Origin: Streptomyces sp. VRA16 Mangrove soil
Lineage (GTDB): Bacteria; Actinomycetota; Actinomycetes; Streptomycetales; Streptomycetaceae
Assembly: GCF_017377775.1 (NCBI RefSeq)
Contig: NZ_JAFVLN010000003.1
Location: 496,001 to 560,000 of the forward strand
Direction of reading: 5' to 3'
DNA length: 64,000 nt
The notes below the pieces were generated by a model, which did no database searches, was not told the DNA's origin, and worked only from the letters and a program-made list of their open reading frames with translations. A program made the position numbers and the translations under genes. Below are positions 59,701-64,000 of the stretch, in pieces. The first letter of the stretch is position 1; every line of letters begins with the position of its first letter.

Positions 59701-60172
59701 TGTCGGGGCGTCCGGCGGCGAGCGCGCGCCCGACGTCCGATGCGGGTCCGAGCAGCACGGTCAGGCCCGCGCCGTGGTTCTCCTCCCACGGCAGCCGGAC
59801 GTCCTGCGCGCCGCCCGCGTGCGCGGCGGTGATCATGCGGCACAGCTCGGCCCAGCCGCGGGCGCCGTCCCGGGCGAGAAAGGTGACTCTGGGTGTCGAC
59901 TCGTCGATGAAGGCACCGCCGCGCACGGGCGGCCGGCGCCGGTCGCCCCGTACGGGCGTGCCGACCGCCAGCTCGGTCCCGAACAGCGGCCGCACCCCGT
60001 GCTTCGCGCACGCCTTGGCGAACCGCACCGCCCCCGCGATCGTGTCCCGGTCGGTGAGGGCGAGGGCGTCCATGCCCCGCTCGGCGGCGCGCTCGGCCAG
60101 CCGCTCCGGGTGGGTGGCGCCGTAGCGCACGGAGAACCCGGACACGGTGTGCAGATGCGTGAAGCCCGGCAC
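56726..60172 (-). CDS. dnaE2: Error-prone DNA polymerase III alpha subunit DnaE2
   Basis: An 1148-residue C-family polymerase used in translesion synthesis and induced mutagenesis. It has an N-terminal PHP domain (HLHTVSGFSVRYGATHP), the catalytic motif PDIDIDVE, then YGFCKAHAVAFA. A helix-hairpin-helix domain (LALSDVYGISEAEAARIE) and an OB-fold (VLVAGAKAATQTPP onward) follow. Lack of the C-terminal tau-binding tail and length near 1100 separate DnaE2 from the replicative DnaE1. GTG 60172 follows GGAGG by 5 bases and gives the standard start VPGFTHLHTVSG. Frame continues upstream but is antisense to the next gene. It is coupled in an operon to the ImuB-like gene. Confidence 0.95.
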   Translation of the reverse strand: MPGFTHLHTVSGFSVRYGATHPERLAERAAERGMDALALTDRDTIAGAVRFAKACAKHGVRPLFGTELAVGTPVRGDRRRPPVRGGAFIDESTPRVTFLARDGARGWAELCRMITAAHAGGAQDVRLPWEENHGAGLTVLLGPASDVGRALAAGRPDKAAGLLVPWREVYGDDLRLEAVHHGRKGTGPGSLRLAARTVGFAAEQGVRPVLSNDVRYADQGAGPVADVLDAARRLVPVDPTKELDGGERWLKDADAMLREAERVVEAAGFHRDTAYRLIEQTQATAAACLVDPEDDLGLGSVRFPEARLVGAGRRTAQRVLASRATAGMVRLGHAGKREYWERMHRELDIIAHYDFASYFLTVAQVVDDVKGMGIRVAARGSGAGSLVNHLLGIANADPVEHGLLMERFLSKRRSVLPDIDIDVESARRLEVYRAILDRFGAERVATVAMPETYRVRHAIRDVGAALSMDPADIDRIAKAFPHVRARDARSAMAELPELKEIAGEFGDRKRMWELVEAIDALPRGVAMHPCGVLLSDASLLGRTPVVPTSGEGFPMSQFDKEDVEDLGLLKLDVLGVRMQSAMAHAVGEIERATGERLDLDDPAQVPQGDPRTYRLIKSAETLGCFQIESPGQRDLVGRLQPATFHDLVVDISLFRPGPVAADMVRPFIEARHGRAPIRYPHPDLAQALEETYGVVVFHEQIIKIVDIMTGCGRDEADRVRRGLSDPESQGRIRFWFAQHAASRGYDADTIARTWGIVEAFGSYGFCKAHAVAFAVPTYQSAWLKAHHPAAFYAGLLTHDPGMYPKRLLLADARRRGVPVLPLDVNRSAVAHRIELVSDPAPEKWGVRLALSDVYGISEAEAARIEKGQPYASLLDFWERARPSRPLATRLAQVGALDAFGANRRDLQLHLTELQRSGRGSGGGQLPLTGGRRTASAGLPDLGEAERLSAELGVLGMDASRHLMGDHAEFLRELGVVSARRLREAEHGRTVLVAGAKAATQTPPIRSGKRVVFTTLDDGTGLVDLAFFDEAHAACAHTVFHSWLLLVRGEVQRRGPRSLSVVGGRAWNMAELVEVYREKGLDEVARLMAEPPEGEGEGAGGSTDDGRRIRMSTGYEMNPWADLRPAGSSGPPGPPGGRTFWHRSPGSAG

Positions 60173-60323
60173 ACGCACCTCCAGCACACCTCGAACCAAT
60201 CGGATCTCACCTCCCCCACCTCCACCATAGACCAAGTTTCGAACGACTGTGCGATATCGAATGCGGACACCCATTCGGGCCACCCCACCTGCACGAACAG
60301 GGGCCTCGCCGGACCGTGGGGGC

Positions 60324-61394
60324 ATGAGATTCGCCGATGGGTTCACCCGTGAGTTCAAGGACGCCGTCACCCCCCGGGCCGCGCTGCTCGTCATCGGCGT
60401 CCTCGCCCTGCAGCTGCTGTTCATCGCCTCGTACGTGGGAGCGCTGCACAATCCGAAGCCCAAGGACGTGCCCTTCGGAGTCGTCGGACCGACGGCCGCC
60501 GTCGCGCAGCAGACCGAGCAGCAGCTGACGAAGCTGCCGGGCTCACCGCTGGACCCGCGCGTGGTCGCCGACGAGGCGGCGGCGAAGCGGCAGATCATGA
60601 ACCGGGACATCGACGGCGCCCTGGTCCTGAACCCGCGGGGCACCACGGACACCCTGCTCGTCGCGTCCGGCGGCGGCACCGTCCTCGCGTCCGCCCTGCA
60701 GACCCTGGCCACCGAGGTCGACGGCCTCCAGCAGCGCACGGTGAAGACGGTCGACGTGGCACCGGCGTCCGGTCAGGACTTCGACGGGCTCTCGGCGTTC
60801 TACCTCGTCGTCGGCTGGTGCGTCGGCGGCTATCTGTGCGCGTCGATCATGTCGATCAGCGCCGGTTCCAAGCCCGCCAGCCCGCAGCGCGCGCTGATCA
60901 GGCTCGGCGCGATGGCGCTGGTCGCGATCGCGGGCGGCATCGGCGGCTCGCTCATCATCGGCGACTCGATCCTGGGCGCGCTGCCCGGCTCCTTCTGGGG
61001 CCTCGCAGGGCTCGGCGCGCTGATCACCTTCGCGGTCGGCGCGATCACCCTGGCCCTGGAGGAGCTCACCGGCATCGTCGGCATCGGCCTGGCCGTGCTC
61101 ATCATCGTCGTCGCGGGCAACCCGAGCGCGGGCGGCGCCTTCCCGCTGCCGATGCTGCCGCCGTTCTGGAAGGCGATCGGCCCCTGGCTGCCGCCGGGCG
61201 CAGGCACCTGGGCGGCCCGCTCCATCGCCTACTTCCAGGGCAACGACATCACCCGGTCCCTGCTGGTCCTGGCGGCGTGGGCGGTGGTCGGGGTGGCGGT
61301 GACGCTGCTCGTGTCGAGCATGCGCGAGAAGAAGCGGAAGCACGGAGCGCACCGGGCCTCGCAGGGCGGCTCGCACGTCGGGGCCGCCTCGTGA
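60324..61394 (+). CDS. DUF3533-type (YhgE/Pip-like) membrane protein
   Basis: A 356-residue membrane protein. It has one N-terminal helix (about 18-38), a long extracytoplasmic domain (about 40-170), then about five helices (173-193, 210-230, 235-255, 258-280, 305-330) and a basic Lys/Arg/His tail. This is the plan of ABC-2/YhgE-Pip-type proteins, where a DUF3533 domain lies outside the membrane. No ATPase of the ABC type is adjacent. The stop overlaps the next gene's GTG (GTGA). It is divergent from dnaE2. Confidence 0.82.
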   Translation: MRFADGFTREFKDAVTPRAALLVIGVLALQLLFIASYVGALHNPKPKDVPFGVVGPTAAVAQQTEQQLTKLPGSPLDPRVVADEAAAKRQIMNRDIDGALVLNPRGTTDTLLVASGGGTVLASALQTLATEVDGLQQRTVKTVDVAPASGQDFDGLSAFYLVVGWCVGGYLCASIMSISAGSKPASPQRALIRLGAMALVAIAGGIGGSLIIGDSILGALPGSFWGLAGLGALITFAVGAITLALEELTGIVGIGLAVLIIVVAGNPSAGGAFPLPMLPPFWKAIGPWLPPGAGTWAARSIAYFQGNDITRSLLVLAAWAVVGVAVTLLVSSMREKKRKHGAHRASQGGSHVGAAS

Positions 61395-62044
61395 ACTTCC
61401 CGCACCGCTCGGGCCCTGCCGCCCAGGCCGTCTCCGTCAAGCGCATGGAGCCCACGGCCCAGGCCCAGCTCGGGCCACTGGGCCTCACCGGCTTCATCGT
61501 CGTCACGATGATCGCCACCGGTATCGACGCGGGCGTCTTCCCCGAGCGGCTGGCGGCGGCCGACGTGCCCACGGTCGGCTTCTTCATCGGCGGCCTCGCC
61601 CAGCTGCTCGCCGGTCTCTTCCAAGCCCAGCGCGGTGACACCTGGCACGCCACGGTGTTCGGCGGCTTCGGGCTGTTCTGGATGGCCAAGGCGCTGATGC
61701 TGCAGTGGATCGTGCCCGGCCTCGACCCGTCGCTGCGGGGCGACGCGATGGGCCTGTTCACGCTGCCCTGGGTGTTCGTGGTCTTCGTCCTGTGGCTGGC
61801 GAGCTGGCGGATCCATCTGGTGCTGCTGCTCACCTTCAGCTGCGTCCTCGTCGTCTTCGTCGCGATGACCTGCAACGGGTTCACGGGCCTGGTCGGCTGG
61901 AACCGGGTCGCGGGCTGGTTCGGCCTCGGCGCGACGGCCGGCGCCCTGTATCTGCTCGCCGGTCAGGTGATGGCGTCGACCTGGGGCCGCGCGGTCCTGC
62001 CGATGGGCCGCTTCCTCGCCCCGCCGGAGCCCTCCGAGACGTGA
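61391..62044 (+). CDS. GPR1/FUN34/YaaH (acetate) transporter family protein
   Basis: A 217-residue protein with six hydrophobic segments. It resembles YaaH/SatP-type acetate-succinate channels in LGPLGLTGFIVVTMIATGIDAG (about 27-48) and GGLAQLLAGLFQAQRGDTWHATVFGGFGLFW. The usual NPAPLGL and FxxAAxxxYN motifs are recognisable only in part, so the transported acid is uncertain. GTG 61391 overlaps the previous stop, and its own stop overlaps the next GTG. That places three genes on one coupled transcript. Confidence 0.85.
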   Translation: MNFPHRSGPAAQAVSVKRMEPTAQAQLGPLGLTGFIVVTMIATGIDAGVFPERLAAADVPTVGFFIGGLAQLLAGLFQAQRGDTWHATVFGGFGLFWMAKALMLQWIVPGLDPSLRGDAMGLFTLPWVFVVFVLWLASWRIHLVLLLTFSCVLVVFVAMTCNGFTGLVGWNRVAGWFGLGATAGALYLLAGQVMASTWGRAVLPMGRFLAPPEPSET

Positions 62045-63177
62045 TCACCACCCTCGCCGTCGAGAACTACCGCTCCCTGCGCCGCCTGATCGTCCCCCTC
62101 GGCCGGCTGAACGTGATCACCGGCGCGAACGGCACCGGCAAGTCCAGCCTCTACCGCTCCCTGCGGCTGCTCGCCGCGTCGGCCCGCGGCGGCGCCGTCG
62201 CCGCGCTCGCGCAGGAGGGCGGTCTGCCGTCGGTGCTGTGGGCGGGCGACCGCGACGCGGGGCCGGTCGGTCTCAGACTGGGCTTCGCGGGCGACGAGTT
62301 CGGGTACGCGGTCGACTTCGGCCTTCCCCCGTACGATCCGGGCTCGCCCTCGATGTTCCAGCTCGACCCCGAGATCAAGCGCGAGTCCACCTGGGCGGGC
62401 CCCGTCCTGCGGCCCGCCGCCCTGCTCTGCGACCGGGCGGGCCCCGCCGTGCGCACCCGCACCGCCGACGGCGGCTGGCACCGCAGCCGGAACATCAAGC
62501 CGTACGACAGCATGCTCAGCGAGTTCGCCGACCCCCAACTGGCCCCGGATCTGCTGCGGTTGCGCGATCTGATCCGCTCCTGGCGGTTCTACGACCATGT
62601 ACGCACCGACGCCGAGGCGCCCGCCCGCGCCGCCCGCATCGGCACCCGTACACCCGTGCTCGCCCCCGACGGCGCCGACCTGGCCGCCGCCCTCCAGACG
62701 ATCCGGGAGACCGGTGACGACGAGGCGCTCGACACGGCCGTCGCGGACGCGTTCCCCGGCAGCCGGGTCCGGATCGTCGACAGCGGCGGCCGGTTCGAAC
62801 TCCAGCTGACGCAGCGCGGGCTGAAGCGGCCACTCGGCCCCGCCGAGCTCTCCGACGGCACCCTGCGCTATCTGCTGTGGACGGCCGCGCTGCTCACCCC
62901 GCGCCCGCCGTCCCTGATGGTCCTCAACGAGCCCGAGACCAGCCTGCACCCCGAACTCCTCGCCCCGCTCGCCCACTTGATCCTCGCCGCGACCAGGGAC
63001 TCCCAGGTCGTCGTGGTCACCCACGCCCGCCCGCTCGCGGAGGTCCTGGCACACGAGGCGCCCCGCCACCGCGTCGACCTCAACTCCGTCGAACTGCTCA
63101 AGGAGTCGGGGCGGACGACGGTGGCGGGGCGCGGGGGCCTGCTCGACGAGCCGCTCTGGTACTGGCCCGAGCGGTGA
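62041..63177 (+). CDS. SMC/RecF-like AAA ATPase
   Basis: A 378-residue predicted ATPase of the AAA_21/OLD-like type without a TOPRIM nuclease domain. It has the N-terminal pattern ITTLAVENYRSLRRL and Walker A GANGTGKSSL (about 28-37). The signature-like ELSDGTLRYLLW is at about 273-284, Walker B is LMVLNEPETSLHPEL (about 296-310), and a switch His follows in VVVVTHARPL. Such proteins occur in DNA repair, phage defence and unknown roles. Here it is translationally coupled to a transporter, and the role is unclear. GTG start in a GTGA overlap. Confidence 0.85.
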   Translation: MITTLAVENYRSLRRLIVPLGRLNVITGANGTGKSSLYRSLRLLAASARGGAVAALAQEGGLPSVLWAGDRDAGPVGLRLGFAGDEFGYAVDFGLPPYDPGSPSMFQLDPEIKRESTWAGPVLRPAALLCDRAGPAVRTRTADGGWHRSRNIKPYDSMLSEFADPQLAPDLLRLRDLIRSWRFYDHVRTDAEAPARAARIGTRTPVLAPDGADLAAALQTIRETGDDEALDTAVADAFPGSRVRIVDSGGRFELQLTQRGLKRPLGPAELSDGTLRYLLWTAALLTPRPPSLMVLNEPETSLHPELLAPLAHLILAATRDSQVVVVTHARPLAEVLAHEAPRHRVDLNSVELLKESGRTTVAGRGGLLDEPLWYWPER

Positions 63178-64000
63178 CTACGCCGCGGGCTGCCCGTAGT
63201 ACGCCTGGCGCATCAGCCGCTTCATGTCGTCGATCATCGGCATCCGCGGGTTGGCGGGCGCGCACTGGTCGGCGTAGGCGTTCATGGCCTGCTGCGGCAG
63301 GGCCTCCAGGAAGGCGGCCTCGTCGACGCCCTCCTCCTTGAAGGAGGCCGGGATGCCGCAGCGCTCACGCAGCTCCTCGACGGCCCTGGCGTACGACTCC
63401 ACGCCCTCTTCCGGGGTCGCGGCCGGCAGGCCCAGCATCTTCGCGATCTCCTGGAGCCGCTCGGGCGCCCGGTAGGTCTCGGCCTTCGGCCACGGGGTCG
63501 CCTTGTACGAGACGGTGCCGTTGTGCCGGATGACGTGCGGCAGGAGCAGCGCGTTGGTGCGGCCGTGGGCGACGTGGAAGGTGTTGCCCAGGGTGTGCGC
63601 CATCGCGTGGACCAGGCCGAGGAAGGCGTTGGCGAAGGCCATGCCCGCGATCGTGGAGGCGTTGTGCATCTTCTCGCGCGCCTCGGGGGCCTTCGCGCCG
63701 TCCTTCACGCAGGCTTCCAGGTTCTCGAAGATGAGCTTGATGGCCTGGAGGCACTGACCGTCGGTGAAGTCGTTCGCGTAGACCGAGACGTACGCCTCGG
63801 TGGCGTGGGTCAGCGCGTCGAAGCCGGAGTCGGCGGTGACCGTCGGCGGCAGGTTCATCGGCAGCATCGGGTCGATGATCGCCACGTTCGGGGTGAGCGC
63901 GTAGTCCGCGAGGGGGTACTTCTGGGCCGCCGCCGGGTCCGAGATCACCGCGAAGGGGGTGACCTCCGAGCCCGTACCGGATGTCGTCGGGATGGCGACG
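63178..64000 (-). CDS. Iron-containing alcohol dehydrogenase domain of an AdhE-type protein, partial (5' end outside window)
   Basis: The last 273 residues of a group III, Fe-dependent alcohol dehydrogenase, open at the right edge. TTSGTGSEVTPFAVI is the cofactor region. The metal ligands lie in GFDALTHATEAYVS, GLVHAMAHTLGN and VAHGRTNALLLPHVI. The ending (CAPANPRMPMIDDMKRLMRQAYYGQ) is typical of the C terminus of bifunctional acetaldehyde-CoA/alcohol dehydrogenase AdhE. The aldehyde dehydrogenase half would be outside the window. It converges on the ATPase gene with stops directly abutting. Confidence 0.9.
   Translation of the reverse strand, partial: VAIPTTSGTGSEVTPFAVISDPAAAQKYPLADYALTPNVAIIDPMLPMNLPPTVTADSGFDALTHATEAYVSVYANDFTDGQCLQAIKLIFENLEACVKDGAKAPEAREKMHNASTIAGMAFANAFLGLVHAMAHTLGNTFHVAHGRTNALLLPHVIRHNGTVSYKATPWPKAETYRAPERLQEIAKMLGLPAATPEEGVESYARAVEELRERCGIPASFKEEGVDEAAFLEALPQQAMNAYADQCAPANPRMPMIDDMKRLMRQAYYGQPAA

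Noticed and set aside
60173..60323. Possible LexA box between dnaE2 and the membrane-protein gene
   Set aside because: The best candidate (CGAAACTTGGTCTA on the minus strand) matches only about half of the CGAAC-N4-GTTCG pattern. TTCGAA-like words here are not paired correctly.
56750..60352. A 1200-codon open frame antisense to dnaE2
   Set aside because: The minus strand has the complete DnaE2 domain order. The plus frame has no recognisable feature or ribosome site.

Overview
The window is chromosomal DNA of a Streptomyces-type actinomycete. It has very high G+C with strong third-position G/C bias, many GTG and TTG starts, ATGA/GTGA stop-start overlaps, Tat and lipoprotein signals, a SARP-type regulator, ECF sigma and Ser/Thr kinase genes, and a family of hairpin repeats found between genes in this genus. 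From memory, and unchecked, the gene order resembles the S. coelicolor SCO1705-SCO1740 neighbourhood (alcohol/aldehyde dehydrogenase, homogentisate dioxygenase, two secreted lipases, dnaE2), so most of this looks like core chromosome and not a recent island. I found no rRNA, tRNA, CRISPR array, insertion sequence or complete biosynthetic cluster.

Layout. 1-1970: Zn alcohol dehydrogenase (cut by the left edge) and aldehyde dehydrogenase, minus strand. 2074-16782: two tandem copies of a cassette, each a secreted subtilisin-like protease translationally coupled to a secreted FG-GAP/VCBS beta-propeller protein. Each copy has its own near-identical promoter and its own terminator, and a large AfsR/SARP ATPase regulator follows. 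16783-21085: hairpin repeat cluster, MFS exporter, CitMHS citrate transporter, TetR regulator, lipoprotein. 21127-27250: hmgA (tyrosine/homogentisate catabolism), GntR regulator, an orphan type ISP restriction-modification-like protein, and a TetR regulator divergent from a DrrAB-type ABC exporter with two clear operator palindromes. 27285-29607: secreted M20 peptidase and a small conserved-looking protein.

29734-35869: a SigK/RskA-like ECF sigma and anti-sigma pair, divergent from a DUF4331 - TPR - NicO metal-permease operon. SigK-like promoter motifs face both ways in the shared intergenic region. 35922-39070: Ser/Thr kinase, GDSL lipase, small membrane protein. 39464-47670: an envelope or exopolysaccharide cluster (two GT2 glycosyltransferases, a NodB deacetylase, a 1333-residue flippase/membrane-enzyme fusion, and a convergent membrane-anchored glycosidase). 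47825-52627: DUF5925 ATPase, acetyltransferases, a small GntR, DUF402, a methyltransferase and small proteins. 52746-54589: a sortase-anchored LPMO and a secreted lipase. 54738-55654: MarR/cupin divergent pair. 55745-60172: error-prone polymerase dnaE2 with a catalytically degenerate Y-family polymerase (mutasome-like). 60324-63177: three overlapping genes (membrane protein, acetate-type transporter, SMC-like ATPase). 63178-64000: the C-terminal half of an AdhE-type dehydrogenase, cut by the right edge.

The most promising little-described systems are the duplicated protease/propeller cassette with a candidate SARP operator, and the SigK-RskA-DUF4331-TPR-NicO module. Both proposals rest on sequence motifs read by eye. 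No database search was run.
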